Assembly (NCBI GenBank): GCA_022226955.1
Contig: CP092079.1
Span: forward strand, 475,217 to 539,216
Direction: 5' to 3'
Length of the DNA: 64,000 nt
Origin: Nitrospira sp.
Lineage (GTDB): Bacteria > Nitrospirota > Nitrospiria > Nitrospirales > Nitrospiraceae
Part shown: positions 15,192-24,264 of the stretch, piece by piece
How the letters are laid out: every line of letters begins with the position of its first letter
Position numbering within the stretch: the first letter of the stretch is position 1
Notes under the pieces: generated by a model
The model's database searches: none
Told to the model about the DNA's origin: nothing
Seen by the model: the letters and a program-made list of their open reading frames with translations, nothing else
Program-made: the position numbers and the translations under genes

Positions 15192-16475
15192 ATGTCCAGC
15201 CCAGAACGTCATCCGGTTGTCACGGCCGATCTCGCGATCGTCGGCGCTGGCGCGGCTGGGCTCGCCGCAGCCATCTTTGCCGGAGAAGCAGCCAAACCGT
15301 CAGGTTCACGGAGTATCGTTGTCCTCGATGGGGCTAAGACCATCGGCGCCAAGATCCTGGTATCCGGTGGGGGCCGGTGCAACGTCACGCATGATGTCAT
15401 CACCGCGACGGATTTTTTCGGTAATCGCCGGATCATCAAAAATGTCTTGGCCGCCTTTTCCGCTGGAGACACCATCGCATGGTTTGCTTCGCTGGGCGTT
15501 GAGCTCAAGTGTGAAGAGACCGGCAAGTTGTTTCCCGTCACCGATAAAGCACGAACCGTGCTGAACGCGCTTGTTGAGCGCTGTCGCGAACTCGGCGTGA
15601 CTATTTCCCCAGATCATCGAGTAGCCACGATCGACCGCCTTCCCGATTCGGGAGCGGGATTTGTCATTCACCATAATCATGGAGCTTTGACGGCGGGTCG
15701 GGTGATTCTCGCCACGGGAGGCCGGTCGATTCCCAAATCGGGCAGCGATGGGTTTGGTTATGAGCTGGCCAGGCGGCTGGGACACCATGTCACGCTGACG
15801 GCTCCGGCGCTTGCGCCACTCGTGCTGAATGATGCGATGTTTCACCAGGCCTTGTCCGGCCTCTCGCAAGAAGTCGAGCTGACGACGATGGTGAAGGGAC
15901 AGTGTGTCGATTCACGAACAGGGAGTTTGCTCTGGACTCACTTCGGGATCAGTGGGCCGATTGTGATGGATGCCAGCCGGTTTTGGTGTCTGGCGCAAGA
16001 GCAGGGAGAGCCGGCGGCGGTCTACAGTAATTTTTTCCCTGGGCAGAATCAGGAGCAGGTGCGGCAGTGGTTGATGGAACAGGCGAGAGCGCATCCCCGC
16101 CGCTCTCTCGGGACCGTACTCGCGCAACGGCTCCCTCAACGATTCGCTGAATCGCTTATCCAACATGCCGGTTGCGAGAGCCGGACAGCCATTGCGCAGC
16201 TGCTGAAAAAGGACCGGGAGCATCTCCTGTCTCTATTGACGGCCTGTCCGTTTCCCATTGTGCAAGATCGGGGATGGAACTATGCGGAAGTGACAGCCGG
16301 CGGGGTGCCGTTGGAAGAAGTGAATTTTCGCACGATGGAATCGAAGCTGGCGCCGGGTCTCTATCTAGTCGGAGAAATCCTCGATTGCGATGGGCGTATC
16401 GGCGGATTCAACTTTCAATGGGCTTGGGCCACGGGGCACCTCGCCGGGCAGGCGGTCTGGCGGGCACCGGCCTAA
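15192..16475 (+). CDS. HI0933/YhiN-family FAD-dependent oxidoreductase
   Basis: Flavoprotein of 427 residues, function uncertain in the family. An N-terminal dinucleotide fold GAGAAGLAAAIFAG, the highly conserved VSGGGRCNVTH motif, LATGG, and a C-terminal GRIGGFNFQWAWATGHLAG clearly place it in the HI0933 group. It follows the arsenic genes on the same strand after a 139-base gap, which is too long to infer co-transcription. No good ribosome binding site is visible; a TTGACC-like element lies close upstream. Confidence 0.88.
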   Translation: MSSPERHPVVTADLAIVGAGAAGLAAAIFAGEAAKPSGSRSIVVLDGAKTIGAKILVSGGGRCNVTHDVITATDFFGNRRIIKNVLAAFSAGDTIAWFASLGVELKCEETGKLFPVTDKARTVLNALVERCRELGVTISPDHRVATIDRLPDSGAGFVIHHNHGALTAGRVILATGGRSIPKSGSDGFGYELARRLGHHVTLTAPALAPLVLNDAMFHQALSGLSQEVELTTMVKGQCVDSRTGSLLWTHFGISGPIVMDASRFWCLAQEQGEPAAVYSNFFPGQNQEQVRQWLMEQARAHPRRSLGTVLAQRLPQRFAESLIQHAGCESRTAIAQLLKKDREHLLSLLTACPFPIVQDRGWNYAEVTAGGVPLEEVNFRTMESKLAPGLYLVGEILDCDGRIGGFNFQWAWATGHLAGQAVWRAPA

Positions 16476-16515
16476 CCGGCCGACACAGGACTGAGCCACG
16501 CTATCCATGTATGAC

Positions 16516-17469
16516 TCAGTGTGCAGGCTCAGCCGGCATAGGGATGGGCAGGGGCGTGTCGTTTTCAGGATTCGCAGAAGGCAGCGGTTCTGCCGCGGGG
16601 GTAGGCTCTAAGTGTTCGGTGGAAGCCGGCGCCATGCTGTCTGTTGAGAGTGGAAGGAGTTCTTGCGTGGGCGTCTGTTTGGCCGGTGTTGTCGTTGGAG
16701 CGACGGTCTTCGCCTGTTGCGCTTCGAGCGCAGCCTTTGCCGTCATGTCTTCCAGTTTCTCGAGCAGCGCGGCGAGGCCGGCATCATGATGGATTTGGGC
16801 TCTTGCCCGCTTCAGATGCGGAGCGGCCTCCTGGTGCCGTCCCTTGTCTATGAGTAGTTCGGCCAGCGCCAGGTGGGGGAAGGGATCATCCGGTGCGGCC
16901 TGGATCACCCCTTCGAGGAACCGAGGCGTGAGGGATGGATGCCGAAGTCCCCAATAGGCTTGTGTGAGATTTAAGAGCACGGTTGGATTGCGCGGGGCTA
17001 ATGCGGCGGCCCGTTTGAAATCCTTGACGGAGACGTCGATCCCGCCGCTCTTCTCCCGTTGAACGCCAAGGTTGTTCCACAATGCCGCCACGTAGGTCTT
17101 GTCGCGGGACGTGGCGATTTGGGCTTTGCCGAGCGCGCGCAACGCCGATTCTGTTTCTGCATATTCGTTTCGATCGAGCCTGTCTCTGATGGCCTGATGG
17201 GCCGCACTCGGGGTCTCGCCGAATTCGATGAGCCGGGTTCGCGGGACGTCTTGCGGCGGAGCCGGCTCCACGAGCGCCGGAGGGAAATTGGGCGTGGCAT
17301 CGATAGTCGTTGCCGGCAACGAGGCAGGTGTGGGCACCGGCGTCGTCGGGGACAAGGTCCAGATGTGGTAGAAGACAAACGCTCCTAACAGCACCGCCAG
17401 GATTCGCAATGTGGATGAAATGTCGCGACGGTACACAAAATCCTCCGCAGTCTTCTGCAATATTTGCAC
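16516..17469 (-). CDS. Membrane-anchored TPR protein
   Basis: 317 residues: a short cytoplasmic N-terminus, one membrane helix (about 22-40), a Pro/Thr-rich linker, then tetratricopeptide-like repeats (about 85-235) including YVAALWNNLGVQREKSG and PFPHLALAELLIDKGRHQEAAPHL. The tail after residue 245 is Pro/Thr/Ala-rich and probably disordered. Such proteins scaffold envelope complexes; no specific partner is evident. It converges on the HI0933 gene. Confidence 0.8.
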   Translation of the reverse strand: MQILQKTAEDFVYRRDISSTLRILAVLLGAFVFYHIWTLSPTTPVPTPASLPATTIDATPNFPPALVEPAPPQDVPRTRLIEFGETPSAAHQAIRDRLDRNEYAETESALRALGKAQIATSRDKTYVAALWNNLGVQREKSGGIDVSVKDFKRAAALAPRNPTVLLNLTQAYWGLRHPSLTPRFLEGVIQAAPDDPFPHLALAELLIDKGRHQEAAPHLKRARAQIHHDAGLAALLEKLEDMTAKAALEAQQAKTVAPTTTPAKQTPTQELLPLSTDSMAPASTEHLEPTPAAEPLPSANPENDTPLPIPMPAEPAH

Positions 17470-17768
17470 GGAGGTTGGAAAGGGCCAAGACTATTTACGA
17501 TTGTTGATGGCTTTCGCCAAGGGAGGATGAGAGCGAAGGCCTAGCACGTGGCACAGAGACAGCGGTTGGCGCGCGGATCTGCTGCGAAACTTGGCATTCA
17601 GCTTGACTGGCAAGCAAACACATTTATAGTGAGTGGCAAGAGTCGTGACGATTGATGGAGGTCTTCAAGACAGCTGCGAAGGCCGTGCGATGAGGCGAGC
17701 GCAACATGATTCGCCTTTGTCGTCCTCGCCCATACGATCTCGCGCCGTGGGGGAAAGGATCGCGTACG

Positions 17769-18293
17769 ATGGCCCGTCAGCTCACATGCCCGCAATGCCG
17801 GAAGGATACGGTCTCGCGGGCGCGCCCACAGTCGCCTCGGGAACATGTGGCGTCATGGGTTTGGATTTCGCCGTTTTACTGCCAGGAATGCAGCTACCGG
17901 TTTCTGGCCTGCCGAATCGGGCTGGTAGAAGCGAAACATGCCATTGATCGCCGCGAGCACCTTCGGATTCCCGTACGGTTGTTTCTCTCTTTTTCCGGAG
18001 GCAAGGTTCGAGGCGAAGGAATCGTGATGGACCTGTCGATGGGCGGCTGCATTATCAAGAGCGACGCACAGGTCCATGTCGACGATATTTTCTATCTTGA
18101 AATTGCGATTTTCGATGAGGAGTCTCCAATCGAAGTGGCGGCGATGGTTCGATCGATCAGTTCTCGCGGGATTGCTTTCAAATTTCTTCGGAAGGCGCAA
18201 GAGAACAAACAGTTGCTTGCCTTCATTCAATCCAATGCCGGAGCGACGTCAGCCGTTCTGCCCAAAGTGATGGCCTCTCCGGTTGCCCACTAG
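17769..18293 (+). CDS. PilZ-domain protein with N-terminal zinc ribbon
   Basis: 174 residues from ATG 17769, chosen because the next residues form a zinc ribbon (LTCPQCRKD ... FYCQECSYRF) and GGGGAAAGGA lies upstream. The C-terminal part is a PilZ domain: RREHLRIPVRLFL supplies the RXXXR-type arginines and DLSMGGCIIKS the D/NXSXXG motif, both needed for cyclic-di-GMP binding. It is therefore a probable c-di-GMP effector. The target is unknown; no motility genes lie nearby. Confidence 0.85.
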   Translation: MARQLTCPQCRKDTVSRARPQSPREHVASWVWISPFYCQECSYRFLACRIGLVEAKHAIDRREHLRIPVRLFLSFSGGKVRGEGIVMDLSMGGCIIKSDAQVHVDDIFYLEIAIFDEESPIEVAAMVRSISSRGIAFKFLRKAQENKQLLAFIQSNAGATSAVLPKVMASPVAH

Positions 18294-18348
18294 CGCATCT
18301 CTCCAATATTGCACTATTTAAGAGAATCCCGAGCGAAGGCGGCCGCCT

Positions 18349-18654
18349 CTAGATCGGCGTTTCCCAGGCGGAGGGGAGCGGGTGTTCGTCGATCAACCGG
18401 TTGTGTTCGGCGAGATCGTAGGGTTCGATGGCCAGCTCGCCGCGAGCCATCGGCTCTCCGCACATCGGCGAGCAGAGAAAATCGACCAGTGCCTGAGCCC
18501 GTATTTCCGTGGAGAAACGACAGAGGCCGTATTCCGGCATTCCCGATGACGGGTGCCAGAAGGCCAGCTCGATCGCACTGCCTTGATAGATACCCAGCGC
18601 GCGGTGCCGCACTTGAAACCCGCCCGATAGATGAGACGACGACTCCAGCGACAT
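18349..18654 (-). CDS. Small conserved-looking protein of unknown function
   Basis: A 101-residue minus-strand gene with GAGG five bases before its ATG. The sequence has balanced globular composition (for example VRHRALGIYQGSAIELAFWH and GLCRFSTEIRAQALVDFL) unlike the Arg/Pro-rich overlapping frames at 18314-18694 and 18309-18704, which I take as shadows. No motif or family recognised. It stands alone between the PilZ gene and lemA. Confidence 0.6.
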   Translation of the reverse strand: MSLESSSHLSGGFQVRHRALGIYQGSAIELAFWHPSSGMPEYGLCRFSTEIRAQALVDFLCSPMCGEPMARGELAIEPYDLAEHNRLIDEHPLPSAWETPI

Positions 18655-18753
18655 CGAGACCTCGCACCCGGCATATCTTAATGACTATCCCCATGGTAGC
18701 ATGATCTCCGGACTGGACTGTAGTCTTGCATAAGTCGGGAAAAGGAGGAGTGT

Positions 18754-19356
18754 ATGGGACGTGCGCGTGTGATGAACCTGGCGGTCGGCCTTGTGATCCT
18801 CTTTGCAGGATTGACGTCGGGGTGCGGTTATAACGATCTCCAAGGATTGGACGAAGATACCAAGGCCGCGTGGAGCGAGGTCATCAATCAATATCAGCGC
18901 CGGGCCGATCTCATTCCCAACCTCGTGGCGACGGTGAAAGGTTACGCCGAACATGAGAAGGAGACGCTTGAAGGCGTCGTGCAGGCGCGCGCGCAGGCGA
19001 CCGGCATTCAGGTGACCCCCGAGACCTTGAAGGATCCGGCCGCCTTCGAACAGTTCCAGAAGGCTCAGGCCGGACTCACCAGCGCATTGGGGCGGCTCAT
19101 CGCCATTGCCGAGAACTATCCGAATTTGAAAGCCGATCAAAGCTTCCGGGATTTGCAGAGCCAATTGGAGGGAACGGAGAATCGCATTGCCGTCGCGCGC
19201 AAGCGCTATATCGACCGGGTGGCGGAGTACAATAAAATGGTCCGCTTTTTCCCGACCAATTTGACGGCGAAATTCCTTCTTCACATGGAAGAGAAGCCGA
19301 ACTTTACGGTAGCGGATGAGAAGGCCGTGGCGAAGCCGCCAGAGGTGAAGTTCTAA
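18754..19356 (+). CDS. lemA: LemA-family lipoprotein
   Basis: 200 residues. The N-terminus carries a lipobox (LTSGC), so the mature protein is probably lipid-anchored. The helical LemA body is clear: YQRRADLIPNLVATVKGYAEHEKETLEGVVQARA, LGRLIAIAENYPNLKA and YNKMVRFFPTNL. The family pairs genetically with TPM-domain proteins, as here. Its role in envelope maintenance is poorly defined. Confidence 0.93.
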   Translation: MGRARVMNLAVGLVILFAGLTSGCGYNDLQGLDEDTKAAWSEVINQYQRRADLIPNLVATVKGYAEHEKETLEGVVQARAQATGIQVTPETLKDPAAFEQFQKAQAGLTSALGRLIAIAENYPNLKADQSFRDLQSQLEGTENRIAVARKRYIDRVAEYNKMVRFFPTNLTAKFLLHMEEKPNFTVADEKAVAKPPEVKF

Positions 19357-19375
19357 CTAACCTGGTCGCATCACG

Positions 19376-20266
19376 ATGTCTATCACCAACATGAGCCGTG
19401 CCTGGCGCAAGCCGGCGCGGCTCTTTGTCTTTCTGGCGATGCTCCTGAGCCAAGACCTGGCCTGGTCGCTCGACGTGCCGCCGCTGACTGGGCGGGTCAT
19501 GGATTTGGCCCATGTCTTATCGACGAGCGAGACGGATCGACTGACGGCCGATCTTCAGGCACATGAGACGGCCACCGGCAATCAAGTCGTCGTGCTGACA
19601 CTGCCGTCGCTTGAAGGCGAACCGCTCGAACCGTTTGCGCATCGCGTCGCCACGACATGGAAACTCGGTCAGAAGGGAACGGACAACGGGGCGTTGCTGC
19701 TTGTGGCGTTGAAGGAGCGCAAAGTCCGAATCGAAGTAGGCTATGGGCTTGAGGGGGCGTTGACGGATGCCAAGTCGGCCCAGATCATGCGCAACGAGAT
19801 CGTTCCGCATTTTCGCGCCAGGGATTTGCCGGGCGGGATTGTCGCTGGGGTTGCTGCGATTCTGAAGACCATCGAAGGGACCTATCAAGCGCCGGAGCGG
19901 CCGACGGTTTCTGCCGGCGGCGGCGACACTATCGGTCAAGTTCTGATGGCGCTGATCGTCGGAGTGGTCGTCGGTCTCGCGTTGTCGAATGTGAATCGCG
20001 TGGCCGGCGCTCTAGCCGGCACGGGGCTTTCGTTGTGGCTGTCTCCCTGGTTGATTCCAGCTCTTGTCGCGGGCCTAGGCACCTTGCTGCTCGTATTGGT
20101 GTTAGGAGGTGCGACGCCGGGTCGCCGAGGTCGTGGATTCGACGACTGGACATCGTACAGCAGCCGGGGTGGAGGCTGGGGCGGCGGCGGGTTCGGCGGT
20201 GGAGGAGGAGGGTTCAGCGGAGGGGGCGGAGATTTCGGGGGAGGAGGCGCGAGTGGCGACTGGTAA
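19376..20266 (+). CDS. TPM-domain membrane protein (YgcG type)
   Basis: 296 residues: signal peptide, a TPM domain (about 35-155) with GRVMDLAHVLSTSE, NGALLLVALKERKVRIEVGYGLEGALTDA and the acidic phosphatase-like core, two hydrophobic segments, and a Gly/Ser-rich C-terminal tail of GGGGFGGGGGGFSGGGG character. This architecture is typical of YgcG proteins encoded next to LemA. The last 14 bases overlap the next gene. Confidence 0.9.
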   Translation: MSITNMSRAWRKPARLFVFLAMLLSQDLAWSLDVPPLTGRVMDLAHVLSTSETDRLTADLQAHETATGNQVVVLTLPSLEGEPLEPFAHRVATTWKLGQKGTDNGALLLVALKERKVRIEVGYGLEGALTDAKSAQIMRNEIVPHFRARDLPGGIVAGVAAILKTIEGTYQAPERPTVSAGGGDTIGQVLMALIVGVVVGLALSNVNRVAGALAGTGLSLWLSPWLIPALVAGLGTLLLVLVLGGATPGRRGRGFDDWTSYSSRGGGWGGGGFGGGGGGFSGGGGDFGGGGASGDW

Positions 20267-20915
20267 AGCGTCGGCGTTGTCCGCGGCAGATCGCGAACGC
20301 ATCCGGCAGGCGGTTGCTGCGGCCGAGCAGCGGACCGCAGCTGAAATCGTGCCGATGATCGTCGCGCGATCCGGCCGCTATCGAGACGCGCAACATTGGG
20401 GCGGACTGATCGCCGGGCTCACGACCTTGGCGCTGTTGCTGACCGTCGAGGTCTCGTGGTTGCCCTGGGGATGGCATGCCTCGAATGCCGCCTGGCTGGT
20501 GTTCGCTGTTACCCTCGCCTATTTGTCCGGGGCCTGGGTTGGGACCTGGCCGTCCGTTATCCGCCTGCTGACCTCTCAGGCGCGCCTGCGATACAAGGTC
20601 GCGCTCAGGGCCGAGCGGGCGTTCGCGCAGCATGCCCTGTCGCAGACGCGCGACCATACAGGCGTGCTGATCATGCTCTCGATGTTTGAGCGGCAAATCT
20701 ATGTCTTGCCGGATCGTTCGCTGGCGGCACTGGTGCCGGCAGAACGCTGGAAGCCGGTGGTGCAGGCGGCGGTTGAACATCTGCGAGGCGGCGACATTGC
20801 CGCGGGGCTTTCAATGGCGATTACCGCGTGCGGTGCGATTTTGGCAGAGGCTTGCCCGGGGCATGCCGGCGATAATCCCAACGAATTGCCCGACCACGTC
20901 ATCGACGAACGGTAG
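20253..20915 (+). CDS. Second TPM-domain membrane protein
   Basis: 220 residues from GTG 20253, preceded by GGGGGAGGAGG, which also encodes the glycine tail of the upstream gene. An N-terminal helical region (RIRQAVAAAEQRTAAEIVPMIV) leads into two membrane helices and a TPM-like C-terminal part with HTGVLIMLSMFERQIYVLPD. An ORF back to 20109 is an artefact of the glycine-rich frame. It forms the usual LemA-TPM-TPM trio. Confidence 0.85.
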   Translation: MATGKASALSAADRERIRQAVAAAEQRTAAEIVPMIVARSGRYRDAQHWGGLIAGLTTLALLLTVEVSWLPWGWHASNAAWLVFAVTLAYLSGAWVGTWPSVIRLLTSQARLRYKVALRAERAFAQHALSQTRDHTGVLIMLSMFERQIYVLPDRSLAALVPAERWKPVVQAAVEHLRGGDIAAGLSMAITACGAILAEACPGHAGDNPNELPDHVIDER

Positions 20916-20973
20916 CGGGCGGTAATGGGTCATTGATGGACGCCCTGCCGTTGTTCCGTTAGAATCCGCCTCC

Positions 20974-22590
20974 ATGTCCGAATCGAGCACACCCGCGACT
21001 CCCGCCCCATCGGTATTGAACGATCAACGCTCAGTGGTCAAGGCTGCCGGCCTTATCGGCGTCGGCACCTTTGCCAGCCGGATTCTCGGATTTATCCGGG
21101 ACATGGTCATGGCCGGCCTGTTCGGCGCGACGGCGGCGGCCGATGCGTTTTATGTCGCATTCCGGGTTCCCAGTCTGTTGCGCGAGCTCTTCGCCGAGGG
21201 CTCCATGTCGGCGGCCTTCATTCCTGTTTTTACCGAATATCATCAACAGAAAACCAAGCGCGAGGCCTGGGAGCTGGCCAGCGCCGTCTTCACGACGCTG
21301 CTGACGATCGTGACGGGAACGGTGCTGATCGGCATTGCCGCGACGCCCGTCATCGTCTGGTATCTCGCGCCTGGTTTTCATGACGATCCGGCTAAGCTCA
21401 CCTTAGCCATTGTCCTTTCGCGCGTGATGTTTCCCTATCTGCTGTTTATCAGCCTGGCCGCGCTGGCCATGGGGATTTTGAATTCGCTGCGGGCGTTTGC
21501 GGCACCCGCGTTCTCCCCGCTGTTTCTGAATGTGTTTATGATCGGCTGCGCGCTATTTCTGTCGCCGCGGCTGCCGGAGCCGATTATCGGCGTGGCTATT
21601 GGGGTAGTGGCGGGCGGCGCGGCGCAGTTTGCGATGCAACTGCCAGGATTGGCTCGCCGAGGTTTTCTATTCGGTTGGCGGTTCGATCCAGGGCATCCGG
21701 GTGTCAGGCGAATCGGCCGTCTGATGGTGCCCTCGTTGCTGGGCCTGTCGGTGACGCAAATCAATCTGACGGTGAGCACGATTCTCGCCTCGTTTTTTGT
21801 GGGTGGGCCGACCTATTTGTTCTATGGGATGCGGTTGATCCAGTTTCCGCTCGGCATCTTTGGCGTGGCCCTGGCAACGGCGATTCTTCCAACACTCTCC
21901 GCTCAGGCAGCGCGGGGCGCGAAGGACGAATTACGGACGACGTTCGGATTTGGGTTGCGGATGATTCTCTTCATCATCCTGCCGGCGATGGCCGGGTTGA
22001 TTCTGTTGCGTACCCCGATCGTGCACTTGTTTTTTGAGCACGGGACTTTCACGGCGCACGATACGGCGGAAACGGCGCTGGCGGTGTTGTGCTATGCCGT
22101 TGGCCTCTGGGCTTTCGGCGGTGTGCGCATCATTGTGGCGGTCTTCTATTCCCTGCAGGATACGACGCTTCCCGCGATCTCCGCCGCGGTTGCGGTGGCG
22201 GCGAACATCGCGCTCTCGCTGGCGCTGATGCCGCTACTCGGCGCCGCCGGGCTGGCGCTGGCGACGGCGCTGGCGGCTATGGTTAACGGGGGGATTTTGA
22301 TTGTCGTTTTGAATCGCCGCTTGGGTGGTGTGGAATGGGGATCGGTGGGGCGATCGTCTCTCAGAGTTGTGCTCGCCGCTCTTCCGTTGATGGCAATCTG
22401 TTCCTGGGTCGCGAATGTCTCGCTCTGGGCACATTCTGGCGACTGGGTTGAAAAGTCGGCGTTGCTGCTCGGCGCGATCGGGATCAGCGCGGGGAGCTAT
22501 TTAGGGGTCCATGCGTTGCTGAAGTCCGATGAATTGAATATGGTCTTGGGAATGGTCCGAAGAAAACTTGGCCGGGCGGCTGGCCAGTAA
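20974..22590 (+). CDS. murJ: Lipid II flippase MurJ
   Basis: Inner-membrane MOP-superfamily flippase for peptidoglycan precursor, 538 residues with about 14 helices. Hallmarks are GTFASRILGFIRDMVMAGLFGA, ADAFYVAFRVPSLLRELFAEGSMSAAFIPVF and LATAILPTLSAQAARG, which include the essential arginines of the central cavity. It starts a run of genes with ogt and dtd. No strong ribosome binding site is visible. Confidence 0.95.
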   Translation: MSESSTPATPAPSVLNDQRSVVKAAGLIGVGTFASRILGFIRDMVMAGLFGATAAADAFYVAFRVPSLLRELFAEGSMSAAFIPVFTEYHQQKTKREAWELASAVFTTLLTIVTGTVLIGIAATPVIVWYLAPGFHDDPAKLTLAIVLSRVMFPYLLFISLAALAMGILNSLRAFAAPAFSPLFLNVFMIGCALFLSPRLPEPIIGVAIGVVAGGAAQFAMQLPGLARRGFLFGWRFDPGHPGVRRIGRLMVPSLLGLSVTQINLTVSTILASFFVGGPTYLFYGMRLIQFPLGIFGVALATAILPTLSAQAARGAKDELRTTFGFGLRMILFIILPAMAGLILLRTPIVHLFFEHGTFTAHDTAETALAVLCYAVGLWAFGGVRIIVAVFYSLQDTTLPAISAAVAVAANIALSLALMPLLGAAGLALATALAAMVNGGILIVVLNRRLGGVEWGSVGRSSLRVVLAALPLMAICSWVANVSLWAHSGDWVEKSALLLGAIGISAGSYLGVHALLKSDELNMVLGMVRRKLGRAAGQ

Positions 22591-22598
22591 GGAGACGC

Positions 22599-23123
22599 AT
22601 GCGGCGGACGATTTTATTCGAGTCACGCTGGGGCTGGATGGGAATTGCTGAATCCGGCAAAGGGATTGACGGCATCGTGTTGCCGCAGACCTCGAAGCAG
22701 CGGGTGCTTGCCGTTTTCCGCGAGCAAGCGTCGGATGCGCTGGTTCTGGAATCGTCTTCGCAATTGGAAATGGCGCAGGCGCAGGTGCTCGACTATCTCG
22801 CAGGCAAGCGGCAGACGTTCGATGTGCCATTGGATCTTTCGCGCGGCACCGTATTTCAACGACAGGTCTGGCGGGCGCTCTTGCGGGTGCCCTATGGCAA
22901 GCTCCGATCCTATCAGTGGGTCGCGTTGCGTGTCGGTGGCCGACAGTATGCCCGCGCCGTCGGTAACGCGGTGGGGGCCAATCCGTTGCCTATTATTGTT
23001 CCGTGCCATCGGATTGTGGCGCAGGACGCGACGCTGGGCGGGTTCTCCGGCGGGCTGCCGACCAAGCGCAAGCTTCTGACTCTTGAGGGCACGCTGGTCC
23101 AGCTGCAGCGTGGACGGACCTGA
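22599..23123 (+). CDS. ogt: Methylated-DNA-protein-cysteine methyltransferase
   Basis: Suicide repair protein removing alkyl groups from O6-guanine, 174 residues. The active site is IVPCHRIV, followed by GGFSGGLPTKRKLLTLEG; VFQRQVWRALLRVPYG is the helix-turn-helix entry. The N-terminal half is the usual poorly conserved domain. It starts eight bases after murJ; no Ada-type regulator domain is attached. Confidence 0.94.
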   Translation: MRRTILFESRWGWMGIAESGKGIDGIVLPQTSKQRVLAVFREQASDALVLESSSQLEMAQAQVLDYLAGKRQTFDVPLDLSRGTVFQRQVWRALLRVPYGKLRSYQWVALRVGGRQYARAVGNAVGANPLPIIVPCHRIVAQDATLGGFSGGLPTKRKLLTLEGTLVQLQRGRT

Positions 23124-23126
23124 TCG

Positions 23127-23579
23127 ATGAAGGCGATTCTACAGCGGGTCACCAGCGCGTCAGTTGACGTGGATGGAACCGTGGTTGGGCAGATCGGAAT
23201 GGGATTGCTGGTGTTATTGGGAGTAGCCAAAGGCGATGAGGCGGCGGATTGCCGCTATCTGGTCGAGAAGCTCCGCACGTTCCGGATTTTTTCCGATGAG
23301 CAAGGGAAAATGAACCGGTCGTTGGTGGATGTCGGCGGCTCCGTTCTCCTTGTCTCGCAATTTACCTTGCTGGGGAGTACGGCCAATGGCCGCCGTCCCA
23401 GCTTTGACGGTGCCGCGTCTCCGGATGACGCGAAGTGCCTGTATGAGCAGGTCGCGGCAGACCTGCGGACGTCCGGCACTCCGGTTGAAACCGGTATCTT
23501 TGCCGCGCATATGCGGGTGGCCTTGGTCAACGACGGGCCGGTGACATTTGTGCTGGATAGTCGCGACAAACATTCTTGA
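23127..23579 (+). CDS. dtd: D-aminoacyl-tRNA deacylase
   Basis: Hydrolyses D-amino acids mischarged on tRNA, 150 residues, standard length. The conserved [20 protein letters not shown] and the C-terminal NDGPVTF with the Gly-cis-Pro motif are both present. It follows ogt by three bases and is co-transcribed with it. Confidence 0.95.
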   Translation: MKAILQRVTSASVDVDGTVVGQIGMGLLVLLGVAKGDEAADCRYLVEKLRTFRIFSDEQGKMNRSLVDVGGSVLLVSQFTLLGSTANGRRPSFDGAASPDDAKCLYEQVAADLRTSGTPVETGIFAAHMRVALVNDGPVTFVLDSRDKHS

Positions 23580-23650
23580 TGGCGGATGCTCAAGTTCATT
23601 CGTGCGAAGCCGATAGAATAGGCAGATCGCAATTCAGGCAACGGCGAGTT

Positions 23651-23659
23651 TGCTATACT
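23651..23659 (+). promoter_or_regulatory. Candidate extended -10 promoter
   Basis: TGCTATACT gives an extended -10 (TG-N-TATACT) about 40 bases before the next gene. No strong -35 element is seen. Confidence 0.4.
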
Positions 23660-23697
23660 GAAGGCGCAGGTCTTTGCGCTTGTTCGATGAGGTGGAG

Positions 23698-24264
23698 ATG
23701 GGAACGGCGGTTCCTCCACAACATCCTCTCCGACAGCTCTTCGAGGCTCTGACTGAGCGGAGCTTTACCGAACATCTTGGATGGCCCGATCTCAATGTCG
23801 CGGGCTATGTCTCCAATCTTCTTGTCGATTTTACACATACCGATCAGTTGTATAAGATCCGCACCAAGCAGGATCAGCCGGTCGACACGGTGGCGGATCT
23901 GTTGTTTGAATCCGAGGTGATGCTGGATGCCCAATCCTTCGAACGCGAGCGGGAGGTGCATCGGCATATCGGGGACTTCACCTTGTTTATGGCGGGGCTG
24001 TTTCCGGAATATTTACGGCGGTTGAAAACAGCAGGGTTGATTTATCACAAGGATTTTCTCGTGGATTATATGAAAACCGGCAAGCGCTCGTACGGCATCG
24101 TCGCCGAATTCGGCGAGCAGGGAGCCGAGATCGATCCGCCGTTGTTCCGGAAGCTTTCCGACAATTTTGAACTCTGCGTCACTGGGCTTGGGTTTGTCCG
24201 GTCCGATCTTGAGCGTATGAGCGATCCCGCCTATCAACGCGTGAAGGGTCTGTTGCTCAATTGA
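23698..24264 (+). CDS. Conserved-looking protein of unknown function
   Basis: 188 soluble residues from ATG 23698, chosen because GAGGTGG precedes it; a TTG at 23674 is an alternative. The protein reads as a well-formed helical globule (VAGYVSNLLVDFTHTDQLY, FTLFMAGLFPEYLRRLKTAGL, LCVTGLGFVRSDLERM). I recognise no family or catalytic motif. Its stop overlaps the next start (TTGA), so it is coupled to the isoaspartyl peptidase gene. Confidence 0.75.
   Translation: MGTAVPPQHPLRQLFEALTERSFTEHLGWPDLNVAGYVSNLLVDFTHTDQLYKIRTKQDQPVDTVADLLFESEVMLDAQSFEREREVHRHIGDFTLFMAGLFPEYLRRLKTAGLIYHKDFLVDYMKTGKRSYGIVAEFGEQGAEIDPPLFRKLSDNFELCVTGLGFVRSDLERMSDPAYQRVKGLLLN

Noticed and set aside
18309-18704. ORFs on both strands over the 101-residue gene
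   Set aside because: Low-complexity Arg/Ser composition; the 18349-18654 frame has the ribosome site and globular character.
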